Assembly: GCA_033085395.1 (NCBI GenBank)
Contig: JANQBS010000013.1
Location: 278,297 to 342,296, forward strand
Length of the DNA stretch: 64,000 nt
Source of the DNA: Xanthoparmelia taractica
Lineage: Eukaryota; Ascomycota; Lecanoromycetes; Lecanorales; Parmeliaceae
Direction of reading: 5' to 3'
Below are positions 23,628-33,900 of the stretch, in pieces (position 1 is the stretch's first letter; each line of letters begins with the position of its first letter). Both the position numbers and the translations under genes were made by a program. The notes under the pieces were generated by a model. It did no database searches. It saw nothing but the letters and a program-made list of their open reading frames with translations, and was not told where the DNA came from.

Positions 23628-25562
23628 GGCCTTGGACGATTTCGATTCGGCAGAACTAGTGCTCGCAGGTGAGGGTTGAGAATTAAAAGTCTATAGACCA
23701 AATGCCGTTTGTCACGAAAGCGCAATTGATTTAAACAAAAAGTAACAGAGATCATATGCAAGATGATGGCCCATTCCCGACATCATCATCGACCGGAAGA
23801 GACTCAACCGAATTCGTAGGGTGCAAGATGCCCATTCCAATACGCCTCCGCCACAGGTAAGATCTGACGGTTAAAGTAGGTGAGAATCTAGTAAAAGATC
23901 TGACGATGATAACACTCTTAGCCTATTTGTCTTTCTTTCCTAGTTAGAAGATTGGCATAAGTCGAATGGTAAGTCCTAATGGGGGAGGAGAAAGGTGGCC
24001 GGCCATACACATATGGATAGATGAGGTCCACTGGTAAGGGTTGATTGGATCAAGAAAAGGAATACGAGCTGCATTCTGGCGAAAAGAGTAAATGAGTGCG
24101 TAAAAGAGTGGGGGGACGCAGATGTGTTGCTCGAGTTGGGGTAAGTTGAGTAGGTCTGACTCTGCATATATGATGTATGTGTGCGTTGTGATAGAGAGAG
24201 AGAGAGAGAGGGTGAGAGAGAGTGAGAGAGCGAGGCTGAATATGTTGCAAGTGAAGGGGTAACAAGTTCATAGGTCGGTAGAGGGGGGGGTTTAAGGTAG
24301 ACTAAGGTTCGGATACCTTAGCCTTATCCTAAAGCATACCTTAGCTTAAGGTATGCGACTCCTCCGGGTATGCTCAGCCTATAGCATAAGTACAAAAGTA
24401 TAAGGAGAAGTATGCTCAATAATATACCTAGCTATACTTCTTCTATTTGGTACCCTGCCCAACTTTGCCAAAGGGGCATATGCTCAAGTACGAAGTATGC
24501 ATGGAATATAATCGTCTAAGGTGCTGATGCTTCGGACATCGGTGAATTCTTAGGCACATCGCCGCAGAAAATCCCTGACGTGGTTTTCGGAGGCCACGGG
24601 GGGTTTCGGTAAGGCGCTATCGCTGTCGGCTTAAGGGAAGTGCTAAGGACCCACCTTAACTTCCTTAGGTACCTTAGGGCCCCCTCTTCGCGGGCTCGGC
24701 TCGGATCCCGCCCGCGGTAGTTAATAAGCTCCAGGCGTTCTTCACCCATTGTGCATATGGCGAAACAGCTTGTACTTCGTACAGAACCCCAGCTGGTCGT
24801 CAGCAAGCCAATGCGCCATAACAGCCCCGAAAATGGCCTCCAAAGTCAAAGCGCAAGACTTAAGACCCGAGACGGCGAGAACCTAACCACGGAAACGCTC
24901 GGCTGGACAGCTTTAAGCCTATTAGCGGTCGCCCAAAGACCCTGCTTAGCGTAACCCTAACGTATGACCTGCCGCCTAACAAGCACCTCTTTCTGGTATA
25001 TTCGACGCTGATTGTCGATCTAAGACGTCTATCTTATACGTGCTATAATTATACGACCGTTTGTTAAAAGCAATGCTGTATTAATTATACGTAGGACTAT
25101 CTGCCGGCGAAGAGTACTTTGGAAATAAGGCAACAAACCGGTTAAAACCCAAGTATCGAAAATCCGTGGCCACACCGTTGGCTCATCCCAGCAAAAGTCG
25201 CTGGGATAATTTATCCTTCCAGATACTAGAACGTATTGAGAGGTTCTATGCGAGTAACCTTTAGCTTGAGGGTCACTCGAGTCTACTGTAGCCTCGTGCA
25301 TAACGCATTATGCCAAGAAAAACACCGTCTTTTCACGTGGAGTTCCCCTTGCCCAAAACACCCATCCGTATAATCGACTCGTTCTCTTTCAATGAGCACT
25401 ACTCGTCGATAACTGGTTGTGATAAGCTCAGTTCCAAAGCTCATCAATTCTTGTTTCAGCCTAAGAGCCAAAGCTCTGCACGGTGTTGTTGTATTAAGTG
25501 GACCTTTCAACTACCGGATCATCGCGACCCTATCCATTGATTGACTTCACGCCGGCCGCGTG
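23628..25562. other. Gene-poor region with short palindromic motifs
   Basis: It contains the promoter side of the FAD oxidase, a GA-rich microsatellite (24193-24230), many TACCTTA/TAAGGTA words around 24285-24445, and no convincing gene. Frames on either strand at 24.5-25.5 kb have no known domain and may be decayed repeat DNA. Confidence 0.4.
24334..24356. repeat. Perfect short palindrome with TAAGGTA core
   Basis: Ten-base arms GCATACCTTA and TAAGGTATGC flank a 3-base centre. The same core word recurs several times in the surrounding 200 bp. Confidence 0.7.
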
Positions 25563-26482
25563 CTATCTGTCACCCACTGCCTCGCAATGTCCCTCCACCA
25601 TGTCCTCATTCAGCTCCACATCGCTAGCTTTTCCATCCTCGATACGTAACGCGATCGATAGGCATTCCCTCCTTCCTCAACAAGCTCGCGACCCACGCAA
25701 GGGCGAGCTGAGCTGCAGTGCATTTCCTCTTTTGGGCCAAATTCACAACTTCCTCGACGAGCTCCATGTTGTTTTCAAATTTGGGTACTTAGAAGCGTGG
25801 TAGCATCCTTCGGAGGTCCTTTTCTGAGATAACTGTCAAATATTCTGATTTGCCAGCTCAACATAATGGGGCCGATGGGGCAGTAGCTATCGGTAGAGTA
25901 TCAGTTACGAACAGCATGATCACTCACTGAACACACGCAATAGTTGGAGCATTCAAGTCCACGCCTTGGCGATTCCCTCGAATAAGGGTTCCCTATAGAA
26001 GAGAGAGGCATCGACCTGTACAGCCACGATTTTCGTAATCTGCGCCGCTGCGCGAATAGTAGTTCTATCCGCATTACCTCGGACCTCGGACAGAGCGACC
26101 CTGCCAATCATGCCCTCGTTTACTAGCTCTTCCAGTGTAAGGTAGCTAGCGTAGCCTCACAGGGAGTATTTGGGTCTCGACGTCCACATTCAAACACATT
26201 GATCTTGCCTTTCCCACCCAGCATATCCAGACAACGTTCTACGCTCTGCCTCACGGACTTCGGGCTACCATGGGAAATCAAGCCTGGTTGGAGAGCACCC
26301 TTGATGTTTAGTAACACTTTGTCGATGTCTTCAGGATACTTGATGAAGTACTTCTCCAACAGGGTAAGAAATTTATATCCGGCGACGGCCCGTAGAGTTC
26401 GGCACCATCCCATAGGTTGCCCATTGTAGACACAGCTGCGGGCATTGCGGCTGACGGATTCGTCTCCGGATGGCATGTTAAA
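25563..26482 (-). pseudogene. Aldo-keto reductase pseudogene (pyridoxal reductase-like)
   Basis: A decayed copy of an aldo-keto reductase of the fungal YakC/pyridoxine dehydrogenase type. Homologous text is spread over several frames, in this order on the minus strand: STMGNLWDGAELYG, KYFIKYPEDIDKVLL, GSPKSVRQSVERCLDML, INVFECGRRDPNTP, LEELVNEGMIGRVALSEV, ITKIVAVQVDASLFYREPLF, DLRRMLPRF, ENNMELVEEVVNLAQKRK, AAQLALAWVASLLRK, and the end VELNEDMVEG with AVGDR. Frame changes occur near 26420, 26145, in the stretch 25950-25850, and later, and there are in-frame stops such as near 25965. Only the catalytic N-terminal strand is missing or unrecognisable. It cannot make a working enzyme as it stands. 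Confidence 0.8.
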
Positions 26483-28654
26483 TCAAAAAGGGCGATCGGC
26501 AGTCGCGATCCGAGGCTGAAAGACGGAGGATCACGAGTGTCTTACTGTGCGATGAGGAAAGAGAGGGCCGATCGAGTGAACAAGGGTGAAAGAGGGACGG
26601 AGTAAGTCATACAAGCCTAAGCGTCTCTGGGAACTACAACTGAGAGCTCGTTGGTGATGCAGCTAATCCCCAAATGAGATGCTACTCTTACCATGCTACC
26701 CAGCGCCATGGTCTCAGAGTACAGTCTGTTGTACTCTCAACGGACTCCTTTACGTGAATTAGAGACCCCAGAGTGCCACGCATATATCACCAGCCGATTT
26801 TGCAGTAGCCAACAAGGAGGGAAATAGAGGTCCATCCCTATCAGAGGGAAGAACAGCGATAGTTCTATACATCAGCACCGTCAGTCCTGAACGGCAAGAT
26901 CTCTCGAGGCCAACGTCTTCAGACAAGTTTTACTGTCGACGAACGCGCCGCTAGGATGACTGACCCCAAGGAGCGCTGGGAAAACTCTACCTCAGGATAT
27001 CAGCCAAACCTTTGATGTAAGCCTGAGGGATCGATCTTGGGGTGCAGGGCTTTTGCTTGCAGATCCCGGCACAACATGTCGTCGCCGATTGGAGCCAGTC
27101 CCCTTGCGCATCAATAATAGCTGTTCAAGCTACTCGCAGGCGTGTTTGCTGCATGTTTTCAGCTAGGGGTGCTTCAGCCACTCGCCCTAGGATGGAGCTT
27201 AGGTACTTCTACCTACTTCTACCTTAGACCTAAAACCTGCCGCATATGTACGCCTCAACCCCACACTGATGCGGTCGCATATAGAAGTACCTTAACCGCT
27301 AAGGTCCACGCCCCTGGAAATTCATCAAATCGCTTACGCTTAGTAGTCTCAGTAGTACCTTACTAAAGCGATATTTCGTCAATCACGGTACCGATTTTAT
27401 ATATTTACAAATACGTAACGAGGGTAAGCATCATTGAAACGTAAAAGTATTTTAGATACGCTAATAGGGTGGGGTTTTTGTTGGGGGCCAATGGCCTCTT
27501 CTGAAACCCCATCAAGCCCATTCCACGGGGCCCCACCTTGCGTCAGGGTGTACTCCGCAATACTTACTAGTAGCTATTGAAGAAAGAAAAAATTATACGT
27601 ACTAAGAAAAGCGAAGATAGAAGATTTATTATTGAAATTAAATCGAGAAAAAGCTTGAAGATAAAGTAGTTTAAATAATTAATATATAAAAGAACCAAAT
27701 AAATATAGTTACTTATATAACTACGAGTTTAATGTTAAATAGTTTTTATTTATCTAACTATGGATTATCTATTCTTTTAACAATAGTAAGCATAGTCTTA
27801 CGATATTCGCTAAGAAAATATTAACCCTAAAAGTTAGGTTTTACGATATCTTCTTCTAAGATTTTAGGGAAAAAGTATTTGTTAAAATCTAATCTCCAAG
27901 GCTAATTCTAAGAGTGGCGAATTATAATTTACAAGTTTGTTGGAATTTAACATCAACTTCTAGTAATCTACATTATATCGTCTAAAAATACATAATTACA
28001 GTATAGCAATTTCATAGCCTTCCGCTAAGGCACCTTGTTAAAACCTAGGAAAACTGTGACCTGGAAAATATGAGATCGGTTGTACGAAGTCGTGCAGTCT
28101 AATGTCTATTTGCTGCCTCACTGCTGCCAATAGCCAGAGCACTACTGCTTCTTGAAACCCGGTTACAGCCAACCGCAGCTGGCACTGACTGCACTGCTAG
28201 ATAGCCAGGATTCAAGCGCAGCCTTTGTCATTGAAAATGAGTCAATCATAAGGATGAAAAGAGTGACTCAGCTGAGTCGTGGACGCCTCTTACGATGCGT
28301 CCAGCACATGCAACTTGCTGGCTGCTCTCCCGCTCTTTTTAACTCTGACCTTTGATATCGGTCCTTGCGATAGGAGGCGGGGAAGCCCGGAGCAGCCCAT
28401 TGCCTGATCTAGCAGGAACAAGGGCGGGCGCCTACCAATTTTGTACTCATGCAATGCCAGCGCGGCTAATGGATCTCCTTCACACATTGGCACGACCAAG
28501 ATAGGGGGTTTTGATCAAGTGGGGGTGAAATCTTCTACCTAGCGGCAGACGATGTGTGCACTTGCTTACAAGCATTTTAGTCCTGAACGTTGACTCTTAC
28601 TTAACCTTCCCGCTCAACCTAGTAGCTGAAATTTATGATCTCACTTCAGAAGCC
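26483..28654. other. AT-rich gene-poor region upstream of the regulator
   Basis: No gene was recognised. From about 27560 to 28020 the DNA is strongly AT-rich with many TA steps, as in repeat DNA altered by repeat-induced point mutation; flanking parts are less so. The right 150 bp is the regulator promoter. Confidence 0.45.
27560..28020. repeat. AT-rich block, probable mutated transposon relic
   Basis: The stretch is far richer in A and T than the flanks and has no open frame of length. The composition suits a RIP-altered element, but no terminal repeats or transposase text remain visible. Confidence 0.4.
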
Positions 28655-30472
28655 ATGTCGAATTCGGGGCCCCCTGTCTCAAACCCCCTTGGCAAGCGTG
28701 GAGCATGCGAGCGATGCCGTGGTCAGAAACTCAGATGTATACGTGAGGATCAGAACCAAACCTCCCCTCGAGCCGCGTGTATTCGCTGTTACAAAGCGGG
28801 TGCCACTTGCAGCTATGGCACAGCAAAGCGTGCCGGTAGATCTCCCGCTTCCAATACTTCCTCCCCTCAAGAGCGAAGAGGAAATGGCGGTGGGCGAACG
28901 AAAATTGGTGGGACGGCGTCGAGGTCTACCGTCAATACAAGCGGACCGAAGGACTTTTTCCAAAGCGAGGCGGGTACATGGCAGGATCTGCGTGCAACTG
29001 CAAAGCGGGACAGTGGTCAATTGTTAAAAGAGTATACTGTGGACCAAGAGAGTGAAGGGGAGCCTGAGGCACTCAGCGCTTCTTCCCTGCACGACACCTC
29101 CAATATCTTGACCGGAGCCCATATCGATTCTCTTGCATCTTCTACGTCTTCAACCGCGAATTTTCCCTGGCTCGACGAAACAATGCCGCCATTCTCCAAC
29201 CGCGATGCAGAAGAAGCTTCGGGTCTGGAATCTTGTGATTCCAAGTATAGCTGGACCTTCCACAACTATCGAGCACAGCCCATGGCAGTCCAAGGACCAA
29301 CTATTTCGGTAAATAGTGACTGTGAACAGCCCGGAAATGGAGGCATAAATGCATATGGATATGCACAATCATGCCTAACCGATACACAGATATCTGGGGT
29401 CTCATCTGAGGCAATGGATCTGGACTTGCTGACTACCAGCGCCCAAACAGCATCGTTCAATCCGACAAACGATCTCGATGCTCGATCACGTCGGATTCAA
29501 GACGGAAATGGAGAATGGGCGCAATTATCCGAAAACTCTGGCTCGAGCTTAACAGCCAACCCCGCATTATTCAACGATTTGGCTAGGACAGAAGCCGGTA
29601 TCAAGTTGGGCACAAAATCCCTCTCGGTCAACGAAATCCAACACCAGCGTATACAAGAGCTCTCTAAATTAGCAACGGATTTGTACGCGCAATTAGCGAC
29701 TAACGATCCGGATAACCATCAGCCTACGTCCGGTACCACGGCGACATTCGAGGACCAATTGGCAGGCAGTGTCCTAGAGAGCTCCAACAGGTTCTTGACG
29801 CTGTTGGGTTCCTTCTCCACGCCAGCCAATTCTTCCTCTACCTCTCCGCCTTCCCCTCCTGCATCTTCAATGGATTATAACAACTCCAACGGGGATTCCA
29901 GCGACATCGGCACCTCGCCTTCAGTTTCAGCCCAGGATACTGACGACCATGCCATGAACGAACCGGCGCAAAGTTCCCACGTCAAGCTTCTCGCTGGCAG
30001 CTCCGAAGACTCCAAACTGCCTCCCCAGATTGACATGGCGACCGTGCTCCAGCTGCTGACTTGCTACATCCGCATCGTCCACCTCCACAGCATCATGCAC
30101 GCCCGCATACTCGACTACATGTTCGCCTTCCTCCAGCACAACGGCCAGCACGTCGATCCCGTCCCTCCAGTCTTCCCCAACATGCAGGTCGGAGGAGTCT
30201 CGTTGAACAGATTCGGCACATTCCAGGTGATTCTACTGCTGCAGATCAGTATGCACGTGCTCGGGGAGATTGAATCGGCGTTAGGGTTGCCCAGGGAGTT
30301 CAGAGTGGGGAAGAGCAAAGGAGGGAGGACCGGGGTCTTGGGAGCGAGTGTCAGTGGGGACTTCGTCAAGTGTTTGATGAGCGAGGGCGCTTGGAGAGGA
30401 AAGAAGGTGGAGTGCGTTAGGGAACAGTTGGGGAACTTGAGAAGGGTGTTGAAAAAGGCCGTTGATCTTTAG
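28655..30472 (+). CDS. Zn(II)2Cys6 transcription factor
   Basis: A 605-residue nuclear regulator. The binuclear zinc cluster is near the N-terminus: Cys18, Cys21, Cys28, Cys42, Cys45 and Cys52 in CERCRGQKLRC and CIRCYKAGATC. This spacing, C-x2-C-x6-C-x13-C-x2-C-x6-C, is that of a fungal C6 regulator. A long low-complexity Ser/Thr-rich middle follows. The C-terminal half carries a helical conserved part (ATVLQLLTCYIRIVHLHSIM, then VSLNRFGTFQVILLLQISMH) resembling other cluster-associated C6 proteins. The ATG at 28655 is the first in frame; upstream extension would need a non-ATG start. It converges on the polyketide synthase, 441 bp between stops, and is the best candidate for its pathway regulator (inference). 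Confidence 0.88.
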   Translation: MSNSGPPVSNPLGKRGACERCRGQKLRCIREDQNQTSPRAACIRCYKAGATCSYGTAKRAGRSPASNTSSPQERRGNGGGRTKIGGTASRSTVNTSGPKDFFQSEAGTWQDLRATAKRDSGQLLKEYTVDQESEGEPEALSASSLHDTSNILTGAHIDSLASSTSSTANFPWLDETMPPFSNRDAEEASGLESCDSKYSWTFHNYRAQPMAVQGPTISVNSDCEQPGNGGINAYGYAQSCLTDTQISGVSSEAMDLDLLTTSAQTASFNPTNDLDARSRRIQDGNGEWAQLSENSGSSLTANPALFNDLARTEAGIKLGTKSLSVNEIQHQRIQELSKLATDLYAQLATNDPDNHQPTSGTTATFEDQLAGSVLESSNRFLTLLGSFSTPANSSSTSPPSPPASSMDYNNSNGDSSDIGTSPSVSAQDTDDHAMNEPAQSSHVKLLAGSSEDSKLPPQIDMATVLQLLTCYIRIVHLHSIMHARILDYMFAFLQHNGQHVDPVPPVFPNMQVGGVSLNRFGTFQVILLLQISMHVLGEIESALGLPREFRVGKSKGGRTGVLGASVSGDFVKCLMSEGAWRGKKVECVREQLGNLRRVLKKAVDL

Positions 30473-30913
30473 TGCTGGGATGGGAGGAGGGAAAGCTAAT
30501 TTCTTTTCCCCCATACTTTACATGCTTATAGATCGCGACACCATCGCACAGATTATCTCTTCTAAATTAGAGATGTTCCATATCTGATGCGCCTACGTTA
30601 CCATTCGCCACTATTATCATTTTATTTTAGAACTCTAGATAACGAGATATGAAGTAATGCACGATGAACTCCATTTATAGAGAAAGCACATAAACAAACT
30701 TACTACAATAAAACCTAGTTATGAGGAGATCCGATATAGCGATATTCGGCTTTTTTTCAAATTTTCGACAGGGTTTGAAAACTTGGGTACCTTTTAGAGC
30801 GGGCCTTGGGCAGAAAGGCTTAGTTTATAGCGATAAATTTTTGGCTGACTGAGCGTACCGTTCTGACCAGTGATTACTGCACTGATAACCAAGGAAAACC
30901 CTTCCGAACTCCT
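30473..30913. other. Convergent intergenic region between regulator and PKS
   Basis: It is AT-rich. The words TATAGCGATA at 30735-30744 and 30826-30835, with ACCTAGTTATGAG and TTTTTTT around, resemble ends of pogo/Fot1-type elements; see findings. No gene was recognised. Confidence 0.4.
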
Positions 30914-33900
30914 TCACAACCCCAATTCCTCAAAGAGAAATTCATACCCTACCCCCACGCCCCCCTGCCACCCCTTCTCGCCTTCCCCAATCCCCAAGTC
31001 ATGAATATGCCTCGCCCCTTGCACCACACCCAACCCCCCCTTCACGCCCATCTCCCGCATCGCCTGGCAAAAAGCCACAGCGGTACCAAACGGTACGATC
31101 TCGTCGGCCGTCCCGTGGATCAGAAACGTCGGGGTCGTGTATTTGCCGTGACGGAGGTGGGCTAGTGGGGAGATGGCGGCTACGCGGTCGGCGCACGGGG
31201 GCGCGGCCCAGGAGGCTTTGCCATTAGAGGAAAGGGAGGAGGAGGAAGAAGAAGGGCGGATGCCGTTGAGGAGGAGCGGAAGCCCGTTTCCTTCTTTGAA
31301 GAGGGAGAGGACGAGCTCGGAGCGTGGGTCGCCGGGGCGCAGCCAGCCTAGGTGACTGCTGTCGGTGTTGTCGGGGGTCACGCTGTAGTTTGTTATCTGG
31401 AGGTGTGGCGTTAGTGATCAGATTGCGGGTTCCGCGGAGGGAGAGGTTAATACGTACTGGTTTTGTGGGCAAGGATGAGATGATATTGTCCATTGAGATT
31501 TGCCGCTCCGGGTACATCTCGGCCCGGCGGACATCGAGATCTGTAGTGGGGGCGGAAGCTAGTGGTTAGCGCATGAGGTAAAAGAAGTGGCAGCACCAAA
31601 CGTGGGGGAAAGGAGGAGGAGGAGGGGTAAAGTATGGTAGGGCGCATAAACTCACCTCCAGACTCAAAATCAGTAGGACCATAAAAGCTCAGGATGGCCA
31701 CTGGAGGAGTCAACCCTGCCTCTTTGCTCTTCCATGCTGTCGTCATTGCCAAATGCCCTCCGGTCGACCATCCTATCACCACTATCCTCTTTGCATCAAT
31801 CAGGATCCCTTTGCTTTTCACTACAGACTGCAAGTCCGTCTGTGCCCACGCGTATGCATCGCATACATCCGTGATAGGTCCGTCGATGAGATTGATTTCT
31901 GGACAGAGCCGGTAGTCGATGCTGACGGGGAGGATGTTGTGGGCGAGCAGGAAAGCGGTCTGCAGGGGTCGGATCGCTTTCCTGGAGAGCGTCATGTGTC
32001 CGCCGCCGTGGATCATGAGTGCTAAATACGAGGGACAGGAGTCAGCAGGGGTGCAGGAGTGGAAAATCAGGGGGTAGTGTAACGCTAATTGGGAGATGAG
32101 CGTATACCGACAGGCATGGCTTTCGAGGAAGCACGGGCAGGTAGGTAGATATCTGCCTCGATTCGAGTGCCGTCTACCTCTTTATACACCACTGTCTGCA
32201 CGGCGGGCTGTTTCTCATCGCCACGAGGGGGTGTAGTTACCTTTTGGCTATTGGATGCCACGAGTAGTCGCTGCGTGTTAGTTTCCGGGCTTGGACCACG
32301 GGAATACGATATGTTAGTGAAGCCGGCCTGTTCAAAACTCCGTACCCATGACTCTGGCGGCTGCAGGGGGTAGGTGGACCCGTCGTTGGCGAGCCACCAG
32401 CCTTCCAGCAAGCCGAAGACGATGTCGTACCAATCGACCAGCTGCGTCACTTCTGAGAGCACCATGAAGCCTTGCGGATTCAAAAGGGTCTTCAGCCTAG
32501 TGATGGTTTTCGTCTTGTTCATCGTCGCATGTACGCAATTGGTGCCGATGACAACGTCATATGTGTCCCTGAGCGAAGCGGGCATATCGCTCTCCAGGTT
32601 CAAGGACTGAAATTCCATCCAAGGGTACCTGGCAAATTTGGCCTTGGCGCCTTTCACCAGCGAGGGCGATATATCGGTGAATTTGTAGGAGACGGGCACG
32701 CCGCTGGCTTGTATCACTTCGGCGAGCCGCGTAGTCGTGCCGCCGAAGCCAGCGCCTACTTCGAGGATTCGTATGGGGTTGTCTCTGGATGTGTTGCTGC
32801 TGGAGGTCACGACATTGCGGAGGAAGGTTACCAATTGTTCCGTTAGTGTGGATAGCATTGGCGAGGCGCAGTAGTAGTCTTCCATGACTTTTTGGGCTGC
32901 GGCGCCGCGGAACATGAGAGTTATTGGGTCGGTCTTGCCAGTTAGACAGTCGGCTAATTTTGGACCTGTTAAGGCCATAAGTCGAGCTTCGCCACCGTAA
33001 AGAGGGAATTGCGCAAGGAATTGCTCATGAAGGTCCCGAGCTGGCGTGGATGGTGGCTGTCTGCTGCCCCGGATAAGTTCCAACCCCTGCCTGGCCAAGA
33101 GATCATGCTTCTCGAGGATCTCGAGCAGTCGATTCATCACCTTCCCGTGTTTCGGCTGATGGGAGATTGAGGGAACTCGCTGGCCTTGAGGGATCCGACT
33201 GATGTCTGAACCTAAAGCTTGAAAAGCCTCACATATATATGCTAGTAGCAGCTCATCTTGTTTTGGAGCTACTTTTGCCCAGTAATCCAGGAACCCACGT
33301 TTAGCCGCCGCTTGGTGGAAAGACGCCTCGCATTCGACCAGCGCGTCCATAGGACTCGCTAGCTTGACCCCGTTGCTCTGTCCCTTCTCGACAGGAGTGT
33401 TGTTCTCGAAGCTGCTTGATACATCTGGGCGTGCTTGATTGGTTGCCTTTTCAGCGGATGCTGGCGAAGAAGATGCCTCCTGGTCTTTGCCTCCTACTCC
33501 TAGGAAGTCCAAAATTTCCTGCACCGTGGAGTCCAGGGTGAACCTGTCATCCTCGATTTCTATCTCGAACGCGTCCTCAAGGTCGCCTTTTAGCTCAACG
33601 GCTGAAAGTGAATCGATACCAAGTTCTCCAAGGCTGGCTTTGCCCTCGATGGATGCAATGGAGGCTCCCGAGGTCTCGGAAAGCAACTTCAAAGCGACCT
33701 GGTGGCCTTGCTTGTTTTTGGAATTAGATTTGACGTCGGACGAGGTAGCCGATGATGGAATTGGACTTGCAGCTTGAGGCCCTGAATTACTGACGGAAGG
33801 CAACGGCGCTTTCTTGATGGGGGAGAAAGGAACAAGTAGTTCTGAGAGAGCTCCGTAGCTGATCGCAAGGAGATCCTCTGCTGTTATCTCCTTGCCAAAC

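Noticed and set aside
24952..24960. Telomere-like TAACCCTAA
   Set aside because: A single copy only; no tandem array.
23628..28654. Inclusion of the FAD oxidase in the PKS cluster
   Set aside because: About 5 kb of decayed DNA lies between; only position argues for it.
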